Shown: positions 34,151 through 44,945 of the stretch, one piece after another | Layout: the number at the start of each line of letters is the position of its first letter | Position numbering within the stretch: the first letter of the stretch is position 1 | Source: Galeruca laticollis | Lineage: Eukaryota; Arthropoda; Insecta; Coleoptera; Chrysomelidae | Direction: 5' to 3' | Assembly (NCBI GenBank): GCA_963921935.1 | Contig: OY998180.1 | Coordinates: forward strand, 48,615,731-48,679,730 | Length of the DNA stretch: 64,000 nt | Notes under the pieces: model-generated | What the model was told of the DNA's origin: nothing | What the model saw: the letters and a program-made list of their open reading frames with translations, nothing else | Databases searched by the model: none | Program-made: the position numbers and the translations under genes

Positions 34151-34321
34151 TTAATTACATAAATATGGGTTTTTCTTTCCCTTTATCCATTTTTGACGTT
34201 TTAAGGTTATCCACGCAGTGTTCAATGAATTTTCGGGGATACTATAAAATTTCAACTGCGTAGTATTTTTATACAGCATATTTGAACAGCCATGAGTACA
34301 GAAAGATACTTTTGATGACGA
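34151..34321 (-). pseudogene. THAP-type zinc finger fragment
   Basis: The minus-strand frame encodes MSSSKVSFCTHGC, KFYSIP, a central Trp, KRQKW and NPYLCN. This fits the C-x3-C start, the [F]xxIP block and the Trp of THAP DNA-binding domains. The expected next step is C-x2-HF. The frame stops at CN*, although a GT (ATTTAT|GTAATT) overlaps that Cys codon and could act as a donor. It may be a first exon of a THAP gene or a transposon remnant. Confidence 0.4.
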
Positions 34322-34333
34322 CATCACAAACAT

Positions 34334-34849
34334 TTAATATCAGTTTTAAAAAATGAACATTTAAAAACGCTGATTATACAAAACTGTGTTTACATCATAT
34401 ATGTAATAAATATGTGTATGGTTTACATCATATTGTTTGTGTTTTTTCACGGCAGATGGCATAAACGTCTAAAAGCTTCTTTTACCTTTTATCTTAACGC
34501 CTCAGCTGACACGATATTCAGCCAAACTAATTGCTTTAATGTGATTAGTTGACAAACATGGTAAGGTACGAGGTACGCCATCTATTTTTGTTGTCAACAC
34601 CACAATTAAAACAAGGTTTCAAGATGTATGTTCTGTGAAAGTATTATTGGATTTTAATTATGGTTGAGTCTTTTATAAATTGTAAATTTCTATAAAAAAC
34701 CTAAATTGTGGATTTTCAACGCTGTGCGACAATATTTTTGTTTGTTACACATGCTTCTTTTCCATTGAAATAAATAATAGTTCCTGCTAACCATTTGGGT
34801 GATATGATATTTGTTCTTTTGATGTATACATATTCTTTATAACTGCACA
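34334..34849 (+). promoter_or_regulatory. region upstream of Patj, probable promoter and 5' UTR
   Basis: Non-coding sequence directly before the Patj start codon. It has a GC-richer patch at about 34440-34620 with CACGGCAGATGG and TACGAGGTACGCCATCT. No TATA box or initiator can be assigned with confidence, and no splice acceptor immediately precedes the ATG, so the 5' UTR is probably contiguous. Confidence 0.3.
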
Positions 34850-35308
34850 ATGCATCTTAACGCGGATATTTCTAGTGCTTTGCAACTATTGGAAGACATA
34901 AAGCAAACTGTTGATACTTTGGGAGACCCAAAACTACAATTAAATACAAGCCAGGACTTACATTTGTTAATAAGTGTTTTAGAGAATCCAGTCTTTCGGA
35001 GTATAGTTACTGTACAGGATTCAATAAGCGAATTAAATCAGCAGCTTGGACAGCATCCTTCAATTTTACCAGTTGATTTTGATATCACAGCTGCAGGTGA
35101 ATTAGTGTTAAATGTACCTCCAGCAGGTGAATTATATGATCCGGATTATGCAGATGATTATCCACCTAATAGAGATTTTGATGAACAAAGAGTACCTTCT
35201 GCACCTATTTCACCCAGCTCTCCCCAAATACCAGTTTTAAATAATTCTGAGAACCATATGTTACTAGCCAATAGTCCAAAACTGAATAGTGAACTAAGCA
35301 ATTCTGAG
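34850..35308 (+). CDS. Patj: Patj (InaD-like, Crumbs complex), coding exon 1: L27 domain
   Basis: Encodes residues 1-153 of an inferred 816-residue protein. The start MHLNADISSALQLLEDIKQT and the following block PVFRSIVTVQDSISELNQQL form the N-terminal L27 domain. In Patj this domain binds Stardust/Pals1, which links it to Crumbs at the apical membrane of epithelia. The first Met and its context match the conserved Patj N-terminus, so the start is secure. A Pro/Ser-rich linker (SAPISPSSPQIP) follows. The exon ends at a donor GAG|GTAATA in phase 0. No stop or frameshift, in contrast to all surrounding transposon ORFs. Confidence 0.95.
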
Positions 35309-35418
35309 GTAATATAAAATGTATTTATTATATAGTCCCCTTTTTTGTTATTAAGACATAACCCAAATAACTGTCAACCATAGTAGTCATTCATAAAAAT
35401 AATTTATTTATGTTTCAG

Positions 35419-35691
35419 TCATTACACCTTATACAGAATAACTCAAATGATGATGAACTCCAACGTTCTCCTTCTGTGGGAAGTAACAGTTCTAAAACTG
35501 AACCTGATTTAATAAAATTAATAAAGAGCGAATGGTCTCAGATTGAAAATATCACCCTTGTCAATGATGGATCAGGCTTAGGGTTTGGTATTTTAGGAAT
35601 GAGAAATATGGGTATAGTTGTAAAAACAATTTTGCCTGGTGGTGTTGCAGATCGTGATGGTAGATTACATAGTGGTGATCATATTTTACAG
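35419..35691 (+). CDS. Patj: Patj coding exon 2: start of PDZ1
   Basis: Residues 154-244. The acceptor TTATGTTTCAG precedes it and the donor ACAG|GTAACG ends it, both phase 0. A polar Asn/Ser-rich linker leads into PDZ1 with the carboxylate-binding loop GLGFGIL (about residue 205) and the conserved GGVADRDGRLHSGDHILQ. PDZ1 continues in exon 3. PDZ domains of Patj dock C-terminal peptides of polarity and junction proteins. The 110-bp intron before it carries no insertion. Confidence 0.93.
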
Positions 35692-35845
35692 GTAACGAAA
35701 GGATAATTTTGGAATACTAGTTACTTCAGATTGTATAAATTAAATTAAAAAATGTATTTATTGGATATACTATTTTTGGTAGAACCATAAAATTACTTAA
35801 TATGACATATGTGGTAAGAAACTAATCTTAACTATCTTATTACAG

Positions 35846-36549
35846 ATTGGTGAAGTAAATCTTCAAGAAATGAATTCAGAGGCAGTAGCTGGTGTTTTAC
35901 GACAATCTGGTACTCATGTAAGATTGGTAGTTGCCAGGCCAGTACCTCTAACATCAACTGAATATAGGTATTTGGGAAGTGCCGCACCCCTTGTTCCTAC
36001 ACACTTACTACAAGATTTTGCTGAGCTGGATAATTATCTTATACAGCACAATCATGATCCAGTTTTCCAAAGAAACATTGATCCAGATATGTTTCAAAAT
36101 GATGTATCTATGCCATATGGAAGTTCTGGGTTATCTAGAGTACGTGCATCATCTTCGCTACCATTATTAAATTTAGATATGGTTGTAAAAATGCCAGAGA
36201 TGGAAAAATTTGATGTAGAATTAGAGAAAGATGCTAATGGTTTGGGCATTACAATTGCTGGTTATGTTTGTGTTAAGGAAGAGCTCTCTGGAATATTTGT
36301 TAAAAGTGTCAATAAAGGTAGTGCAGCAGATTTAAGTGGAAAAATTAAAGTAAATGATAGAATTGTGGAAGTTGATGGCCAATCATTACAAGGATATACA
36401 AATTTTCAAGCTGTTGAAGTGTTACGGAACTCTGGAAATGTTGTCAAATTATGCTTAGAGAGATATCTACATGGGCCCAAATATGAGCAACTACAACAAG
36501 CAATTGCTGCTAGTGAGATAAAGCCTTCATCTCCACCTGATGTGTCACG
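35846..36549 (+). CDS. Patj: Patj coding exon 3: end of PDZ1 and PDZ2
   Basis: Residues 245-478. It starts IGEVNLQEMNSEAVAGVLRQ, finishing PDZ1. A linker with DNYLIQHNHDPVF follows, and then PDZ2 from about EKFDVELEKDANGLGITI to LRNSGNVVKLCLERY. Acceptor CTTATTACAG; donor ACG|GTAATA with two bases of the next codon (CG), so phase 2. The split codon becomes CGA (Arg) with the A opening exon 4. Reading on past the donor meets a stop at once, which supports splicing there. Confidence 0.93.
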
Positions 36550-36727
36550 GTAATAGAGAAGTGTTTGTACAACCTTTATTAGTTGCCTTTTCAATCTACA
36601 CCTTTTCCTATAGGCCTAATTCACATTAACCCTAATTAAATCATACTTGATGTGTACTAATCATGGTGTCTGGATGTACTTTTCCATTTTTATTTTCTAA
36701 ATATACCATATCTTATGTAAATTTCAG

Positions 36728-37742
36728 ATTTCTCAAAGAAGAAGGGACATTAATTCTAAATGGTAGTAATGTTCACGATTCCAGTCAGTTGCATAAAGAA
36801 AATTACAATGTTTTCTCAAAAAACGAAGCCATAAATGAAGACGCTCTTTATAAGAAGTGGCAAAAAATAATGGGCCCAGATACTGAGATAATCATAGCAC
36901 AGTTAACCAAATTTGGAGAGAAAGGAGGATTAGGCATTAGTTTAGAAGGTACTGTAGATGTGGAAGATGGACAAGAAGTTAGACCACATCATTATATACG
37001 ATCAATACTACCAGAAGGTCCTGTAGGAAGAAATGGTACTTTAAAATCTGGAGACGAATTGCTAGAAGTAAATGGAAACAAACTATTAGGAATGAATCAT
37101 CATGAAGTAGTTAGCATTTTGAAAGAACTACCCCTCAATGTGTGTATGGTGTGTGGTAGAAATCCATTTAATTTATTAGTTCAGAGAGAGGACTCAATTA
37201 CAGAACGAGGATCTTTAAACAGAAGTTTACACAATCTTCTACCTGTTTCTGATAGACTTGTTAAAGCTAAATCAGATGGGTCGTTAGCAAGTAGTATTAC
37301 AGTATTAGGATCCTCGGATCAAGCTTTTACCAAAATGAAATCACGTTCACTAGAACCACTAACTGGTTTAGCTATGTGGAGCTCAGATCCACAAGTAATT
37401 GAATTAGTCAAGGGCGAACGAGGATTAGGATTTTCAATTTTAGATTATCAGGATCCTATTGATCCCAATGACACTGTTATTGTAATTAGAAGTTTAGTAC
37501 CAGGTGGAGTGGCGCAACTTGATGGAAGATTAATCCCTGGTGATCGTTTGTTATTTGTTAACGATACTTTATTAGAAAATGCTTCCCTGGATCAAGCCGT
37601 ACAAGCTCTTAAAGGTGCTCCAAGAGGAATTGTAAGAATCGGTGTAGCTAAACCTTTACCCATTCCAGATACTGTAGGACATAGTTCACTTATTGATATT
37701 GAATCAAATAGGTTTATTTCAAGTAATCTAATACTCAATTAA
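36728..37742 (+). CDS. Patj: Patj coding exon 4: PDZ3, PDZ4 and C-terminus
   Basis: Residues 479-816 after the acceptor TAAATTTCAG. A FLKEEG linker and NEDALYKKWQKIMGPDTEII lead into PDZ3 with GGLGISLEGTV and GRNGTLKSGDELLEVNG. A Ser-rich linker follows, and PDZ4 has VKGERGLGFSILDYQD and GGVAQLDGRLIPGDRLLFVN. The frame ends PLPIPDTVGHSSLIDIESNR...LN with TAA at 37740. Four PDZ domains and about 816 residues agree with insect Patj (mammalian homologs have many more PDZ domains). A further 3' exon replacing the last residues cannot be excluded, because GT follows AAATAG at about 37710. Confidence 0.92.
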
Positions 37743-37851
37743 TATAAAAGAAAAAATTATATGATAATATCTGAAAACAGTTATGCCACTTCCAAAACTT
37801 TTAATATTCCTAGGAATTTATAACAAGTTTTTACTAAGCGACCAACAATGA

Positions 37852-37852
<1 letters not shown>

Positions 37853-37911
<59 letters not shown>
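37853..37911. repeat. (AT)n microsatellite in the Patj 3' region
   Basis: About 28 uninterrupted TA units roughly 110 bp after the Patj stop. An AATAAA-type hexamer lies near 37938, so the repeat is probably in the 3' UTR. Confidence 0.9.
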
Positions 37912-37912
<1 letters not shown>

Positions 37913-40430
37913 CGAAGTTAATAATTATTGAACAGCTTAATAAACCCTAATAACATATTTTGCACTAATGTAACTTGGTATATGATAAATAGTTCGTTAT
38001 CAGTGTTGTGGATAGCATCTCACAATATAATCTTTAAATGCCATTCATGAGATTCTGTAGTGATACATTAGTTTTGTTATTTTATATTGGTACATATTTT
38101 TCATTCTAACTTGCCAGATACGTTTTTATGCCTTCATCACATTCATTCATCACAATTTTGGTCATATATATTATTTATCAAAAATTATGGTGAATAAACA
38201 TTTCGCATTTTTCGGCATTACTATAGCTTTTGACTATTTTTTCATAATGATCTTATGAAACACGTTACTTTCGTAAAAAAATACAACAATAATAAATAGG
38301 CACAATGCATCCCTATATTTCCTTCACCCCATATAAACAGCTGCATCTATTCACAGAATGACTGTTTTTTTAGATTAAAGAGTTGGTGGATTAAGACCTT
38401 TGAACAATACGAAATGTCAAGTTTTAAATATCTTCTCAAATGTATGCCTGGTCTTTTGTTTTTCATTTTAAAATGATAAGAGGTTTCTCAAAACTTGATA
38501 AATAACATATGCAAGAAAACTTGAGTTTTATATTCATAACAGATTCAGCTGTAAGACCTTTGAAAGAAATCCTAACCAGATCAAATTTAATTATATCTTT
38601 TCCATTTGTATTTGTTTAACTGAATTAAAAAATTAATCGGAGTTCAAGTAACATTCCTAACAATATTAAAAGTTTCGATAAGTAATGATGATTTAGTATT
38701 TTAAATTTAACACGTTGTTTCCGCTCCTAAAACTAATTTGTTTGGAACATTTAGCCGAGACCACAAGAATAGGTATAGTTTATATTATTTTATTATGCCA
38801 AATGACGAGCTTTTGTTTTAAATCAATCAAATTTAGTGAAAGTGTACTTTCAAAGATTTGGCTACTTTTATGTAAAAATCACCCTGTATTATTTAAAATC
38901 AACAACTAAAGGTTGTAGAAAATATACTACATAGTGTCAACTGCTATTACAGAGGTCAATTTAAAGTGAAGAACCATATGTCAATAGATGTGTTAGACTA
39001 TTTGAGACTGCATGATTTGCAACTACCTATTTACATAGTTGAAAAACGCAACAGTTACCGACGTCAAAATATGGTATTTAATTTTTAACTTCTCCGTCAA
39101 AGGTGAGGTTAATAGTCATGCCATATCATTGCGGACTTCAACAAAAAATATTTACACATCTAAAGATGTTTATGAATTTTTGAAATCATGTCTGCAGTTA
39201 TGTGTTGCAAGTGTATGGAAATAATAAATATCTTTTAATTGCCGTTGAAGGTTTAGTTTTTATTTTATATTTTTTTGGAGTTTGTGTTAGAAAACTGTGA
39301 AAAACTGTATTTTTTCGACTTCTCCGCTGCTTGTAAGGATTTATGAAAATAAGTAAAATCTTTCCTTTTAAATGTTTGCTACAAATTTGTCGGAACGAAA
39401 ATGGTTTTTTATAGCAATAAATCAATCAATTTTTTCTTAAAGACTGCTTGTCAAATTTGAAAAACATTATTTTCTGCAATTTTGAGTTTTTGCGATCAAA
39501 GAAAAACGGACGTACAGATATCATTCTAAAAACTTCATAAATGTTTTAATGGGACCTAAAAACATGAAGATTTATATAAATCTGCAATACGAAACTTTTA
39601 GAATACCTAACTTAAGTGAAAAATTAATATTTGAAAAAGATGAAATCAGGTTAAAATATACAGCAATGCAGAGTTTGATAAATCCAGGAAAACATTTTAA
39701 ATGACAAAAAAATTTCGTAGCCCGTATACAATAAGTATGAAAAATAAAATTGGTGTTTTCTATTTGACAAAAGTTGGGATTAATGGTGAATTGGAATCCT
39801 GGCATGTCTTACTCTCAGGAAAACCTTAGGAACGTGGAGCAGGATGCTTATTAATGGGTAATCATCACAGTGAGACGAAACAGTTTTCTTTGGCACAGTT
39901 ATAAACGTCGAATTAATCCAGTCGAGAAGGTAGACAAAGGTGGGAAATCTGGGGAGGTAGAGAGAGATAATTGAAATAGATAAAAAGCGTGAAAAATTGG
40001 GAGACATAAAAAAAATGAGAAAGAATTGAGGCCATGGAGAAAAATGAGAGAACTAAAAGAATATTAGGAGAGAAAAAGCATACCTGTCTTGCTGAAAAGT
40101 TTGTGGTAAATTTAAAACTCACTTTTTATTTTAATTACTTATAGTATTTCAATGTTTGCCAAAACGTTTCTATAATTCAAAATTAATGACAATTCTAATA
40201 TCACAGTTTCACTGTTTGATACAAAAAATAAAACAATATAAACATTTTACTTTGGAAGATCTTTAATTCATTTCTTAATTAGGCGATAAAGTTATCCAGG
40301 TGCTGAGTTAACCAGCGCCGAGTTGTCGGTGCCGACATGTACTGTACCCTGATTTCTTAACGTCAAAAGAATCTTGTATTAGTCTAGTTTTGATGCAACT
40401 CATCACGTATTTGATAAATTTCATTTTGTA
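37912..40430. other. AT-rich stretch downstream of Patj without recognisable genes
   Basis: Contains several AATAAA/AATAAT hexamers near 37938 and 38290 that could serve Patj 3'-end formation. The short ORFs here have no domain features, and I see no repeat family. Confidence 0.4.
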
Positions 40431-40548
40431 TGCAGGGTGAACCAAAACTCACGCCTAAGATTTTCTCGGTTATTTTAAATGAAACTCCATGTATTTTATA
40501 TCATCTTCAAAAAGTACTTACAAATTACTTTTGTTAAGCATTCCCTAT
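40431..40548 (+). repeat. dispersed repeat beginning TGCAGGGTGA, copy 2
   Basis: Starts TGCAGGGTGAACCAAAACTC, contains GATTTTCTCGG and ends AAGCATTCCCTAT, matching the copy at 1897-2013 in order and length. Confidence 0.55.
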
Positions 40549-40746
40549 TGGGATCTGTTGCTAAGCGATACGCCACCACACAGCGTTATAGTGAACCTCT
40601 CTAGATGTGTGATTAGATTGGATGATATGCTTGTTTGCCACTTGTTTTATTTGTTTCGTGTGTTTTGGACATTTTGTTTGTATTTTATATTGGATTTTTA
40701 AGTGTTAGGTTTTATTTAAGAAACCATTTTAATATTAGTTAATAAA

Positions 40747-41020
40747 AATGTGCGACTAGTCGTCAATATTGCTCAGAACCACAACGCAAATCGATAAGAA
40801 ATAAATACGTACAATTAAGTTTCCATCGATTTCCTGAAAGTGGAAAGTTTAAGAGTACAAATAAAATATAAAAATAGACGCAAGAAAAGCTTGGCAAAGT
40901 AAATTAAGAAATGGAAAACCTATATCGAAATATATGTTTGTGTGTTCACTTCATTTTAAATAAGAAGACTACATTCCAAGGAGTATGCTCTCATTTAACT
41001 CCAACAAACAATTTTATGAC
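40747..41020 (+). pseudogene. THAP-domain pseudogene
   Basis: One frame gives NKYVQLSFHRFPESGKF (about 40797-40850), where SFHRFP is the hallmark of THAP fingers. After a break another frame gives RKAWQSKLRNGKPISKYMFV, then CSLHF and, past a TAA, EDYIPRSML. This is the Trp, the C-x2-HF zinc-ligand pair and the DYxPxS tail. The N-terminal Cys pair is degraded. Likely a relic of a THAP-bearing transposon or gene. Confidence 0.6.
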
Positions 41021-41610
41021 ATTCACAGTAGTTTGGACTTGACAGTTAGGTAGAGCCGCGATCTCAATCTCGGATCCCAATACTTAAATGTTACAGTTAC
41101 GGAGTTATTTAGATTTTTAAAGATAAAATCGACATTATTGACAAATACTGTGTTTATTGTTAGGGTTGGCCATGTCAATTGACATCCTAAAAATGTACTA
41201 AGTATTATTTTTTTAATAAAACTACATATTTTTAAACAAAACTATAATAACATGGAAACAATATACTAAGTAGAATATTCAAAATAATTAAAATTGATCA
41301 AAGTCACCTCCCATTGCATTTAGTGTTGTATCCGATTTTTAAAACATCTACGTACAGTTGTAGCTATTGGAATACTAATGTTTTCAAAAGCAACCCTAAT
41401 TCTAATTTTCATGTCACCTCTTGTAGTGACAGGTATTTTACATACACATTCACAAGAGTACTGTGTAAATGTCCACATATAATCACTGTTGTTAAATGTA
41501 TCCTTATATTTCAATTTATTTTATTATTTTAAACACAAACAAAAGTGTAAATGTTAATAACAAGTAACGTGATGTTGCACTCGCTGAGATATAGTTCGCA
41601 GTGCTTTTTT
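41021..41610. other. non-coding stretch
   Basis: No gene recognised. It leads into the hammerhead-like motif at 41616 and may include the degraded terminal repeat of a second Penelope-like element. Confidence 0.3.
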
Positions 41611-41615
41611 ATTTT

Positions 41616-41645
41616 CTGAAGAAGGTCTAAAATAACCGAAACGTC
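41616..41645 (+). ncRNA. hammerhead-ribozyme-like motif, second Penelope-type terminal repeat
   Basis: CTGAAGA (41616-41622), stem II candidate AGGTC...AACC (about 41623-41637, one mismatch), GAAA (41638-41641) and CGTC (41642-41645). This matches the hammerhead core order CTGANGA, stem II, GAAA, stem III strand, better conserved than the copy at 1435. As at the first copy, a TA dinucleotide tract follows within about 75 bp. No coding part of a Penelope-like element is left here. The upstream half of stem III and the cleavage site are not clear. Confidence 0.5.
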
Positions 41646-41717
41646 AATGTAATATATATCTGTAAAAAAACCTTAATTAGAGACCAAAAAGAAATACAGA
41701 TAAAAAACTATAAGGTG

Positions 41718-41981
<264 letters not shown>

Positions 41982-42285
41982 AAATTTTTTTAATTCATAA
42001 TAAGCATACACTTGTCATAAACATGCGTTTATAAAAAGAACACCCTGTATGTCAAAATAGAAATTATATCAGTCAAAATAGAAGAATATCCTATGACAAT
42101 TCAGGGATTTGTTAATATTGTTGCGAATAAAAATTCTTTTATAGTTATGTAAAATGATTTCCGAATATAATTTTTTTTTATTTACAATACAATCAGCAAT
42201 CAGAGAAAATACATTTCTATAAGCTAATATTATGGTTGGGATTATGGCATGATGAGAATTTGTCCATTGACAAACCTCAGGTACT

Positions 42286-44283
42286 TCACATCAAGTCTAT
42301 TGGCCAGTTTCTTTTGAGTCGTCTGTTGTCTTCTTTTGTCAGTAGGAGTTCTAAAGTTGGATTTTCGTGATTTTCGATTTTAGCGTGGTGGTAGTTACTT
42401 CTTTGTTGGATGACATTTTTCACAAGTTTTATTTTGAGGTCGTTATGTATTGTTTCATTGGAGACAAACCATGGGGCATCTAATATTGTTCTTAAAAATT
42501 TAGATTGGCATCTTTGGATTATAGTTGTATTGGATTTGCTCGCACAACCCCATAGCTCAATTCCATAGGACCAGATTGGTATGATTATTGTCTTATAGAT
42601 AAGTATTTTGTTATCCACCGCTAGTTTGGATCTTCTACCTATTAACCAGTTTATTTGTCTAGTTGTTAAGTCTATTTGTTTTCTTTTCTTGGTTATATGT
42701 TGTTTCCATGTTAATTTACTGTCCACGGTCATTCCTAGGTATTTTGTTTCTTGTTTTTTGGGTATTAGGACATTGTTGATGTGAACTTCAGGTGTTGGAG
42801 TTTTGCGTAGTGTAAAGGTAATGTGGCTGGATTTATTTTCAATCATCTTTATTCTCCATTTTTCAAACCAATTTTGGAGGGTGTTAAGATGTTCTTGTAG
42901 GTTTATTACTGATCTTTCAGGGTTGTTGTTCACCGATAATATGGTTGTATCATCGGCAAATGTCCCAAGTGTAGTATGTCTGGAGGTTGGCAGGTCCGAT
43001 GTAAATGGAACATACAGCAGTGGCCCACGAACGCTACCCTGTGGAACTCCTGCTTTTATTGGTTGAACTTCTGATCTTTCGTTTCCCATTTTTATTTCAA
43101 ATTTTCGGTCACTGAGATAGGATTTAAGTAGGGTACAGTAGGAGGGAAGGATTTGTTTGATTTTATAAAGTAGGCCTTTATGCCAGACTCGGTCAAAGGC
43201 TTGGCTGACGTCCAGGAATACCGCCGAGCAATAGCTTTTATTTCCGTAGGCTTTGTTGATGACATCTGTTATTCGATGTATCTGCTGGATTGTAGAGTGC
43301 CCCTGGCGAAGTCCAAATTAATGTTGTGGGATCCACTTTTCAGGTCTTATGTTGTTGTTAATTCTGTGTAGTATGAGTTTTTCAAAGATTTTTGAGAGGA
43401 CTGATATCAGGCTTATTGGTCGGTAGGAGTTTACATCTGTGGGTTCTTTTCCTGGTTTGATTACTGCAATTATTTGCGATGTTTTCAGTTTTTCTGGCCA
43501 GTGTTGCATTCTTGATATTCCATTAAATATGTATGTTAATAACACTATTGCTTTTTGAGGAAGTTCTTTAAGTATTTTTGGTGTAATTTTGTCTGGTCCA
43601 GGTGCCTTTTTTAGTCCCAAGAATTTGATGACTTCTTTTATCTCCCTCGGAGTGACAAGTGTTATTGGTTGACTTTCTTCAGTAGACGTTTCTAGGTTTC
43701 GTTCTATTTCCTGGTCTAGTTCGTCACTGTGAGGAGTAAAAGTATTACAGAAGTGTTGCACAAAGAGATCTGCTTTCTCTTTTTCACTTTTTGCCCAGGA
43801 TCCTATAGTTGGTGTTGTTTGTCTGATTGGTGGTACTGGGTCTTTGGGTTTTCTTGCATTTTTGATTGGTTTCCATATTGATTGGTCGAATCGATTTAGG
43901 TTTTTTAGGTAGTCGGTAAATGATTCTTCTCTGTATTTTTTGAGCTTAGCTTTTAATTTGTTTGTTAGTTCGTTAAATCTAGTTTTGTTGATCGGGTTGC
44001 GTGTACGGTGCCAAATAGATCTAGCTTTTCTTTTTTCTATTAGAAGACGTTTGATTTCTAGTGGAATATTACCGACATGATTTTGTGGCTTTTGGGGTGG
44101 AGTGGATTGAAGAGCCGCTTCTTGTAGTAGTGATATCATCATTTCAACTGTTGAATCTAGGTCTTCCGGAGTTCTCAATCGTATAGTTAGGTTTATGTTG
44201 TTTGTCAATACATTTCTGTAGTTTTCCCAGTTTGTTTTATTGTTGTGTAATTTTTTTCTTTTTGTTTTGTAATAGGTGCTCAA
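42286..44283 (-). pseudogene. LINE-D reverse transcriptase domain of ORF2
   Basis: Follows the endonuclease with a frame change near 44281. RT motifs: LGLKKAPGPDKITPKILKEL, NSYRPISLISVLSKIFEKLI, then one in-frame TAA near 43318 exactly where QFG would be expected. FGLRQGHSTIQQ, VFLDVSQAFDRVWHKGL (Asp, about 43210), AGVPQGSVRGPLLY (about 43060) and GTFADDTTILS (catalytic FADD, about 42965) follow. The thumb has KYLGMTVDSKLTWKQHI. The frame before and after the stop is the same, so damage to ORF2 is one nonsense change plus one frameshift. Confidence 0.9.
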
Positions 44284-44945
44284 CTGATGGTAGCAATAGC
44301 TGGAGAATGATCTGATGATAAGTTGTAACTAGGAATTATGTCTGTATAAGTTGTCGAGAGTCCATTTGTTACAAAAAAGTCTAGAAGGTCTGGTATTTTT
44401 GTGGTGTCTGTTGGCCAATATGTTGGAGTACCTGTTGAAATGAAGGAGTATTTGCAGTCATGGATCAGATTAGCAAGTTCTCTACCTTTAGTTGTGGTTA
44501 ACCGTGATCCCCATAATGTGTTTTTGCTGTTGTAATCTCCACCCGCTAAGAATTTTTGACCAAGAGTTCTGAAGTACAGTTCGAAGTCTTCTTTTTTGAT
44601 ATTATGCCTTGGTGGGCAGTAGGCTGCTGATACTGTTAGCTCGTATGGCAGTGTCCTAACTTTTATTGAAGTAGCTTGTAAGTAGTTTTCTTCATATTTT
44701 GGTAGTTGATAATGTACAATAGTTTGTTTTATGATGATAGCAGTTCCTCCATGTGCAGTACCATCTGGATGGTTTGTGTAGTATGTTTTGTAGTTTGGAA
44801 TGTTGAAATAGGTTTCAGCTGTAAAATGCGTTTCACTGACAAGTAAGATGTCTATATATTGATCTTCCAGGAATAACTTAACTTCGTCTTTGTGCTGTGT
44901 GAGTCCGTTTGCGTTCCAGAGAGCTATCCTCAAAAATTTAGCCAT
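44280..44945 (-). pseudogene. LINE-D endonuclease domain of ORF2
   Basis: Starts MAKFLRIALWNANGLTQHKD. Catalytic-site motifs are all present: SETHF (Glu, about 44830), GGTAIIIKQ, LAGGDYNSKNTLWG (Asp/Asn, about 44550) and SSDHSPAIATIS at the end. The 221-codon domain is uninterrupted. A single frameshift near 44281 separates it from the RT part. Confidence 0.88.

Noticed and set aside
39572..40122. Several 69-77 codon ORFs on the minus strand
   Set aside because: No domain, no splice context and skewed composition; chance ORFs in AT-rich sequence.
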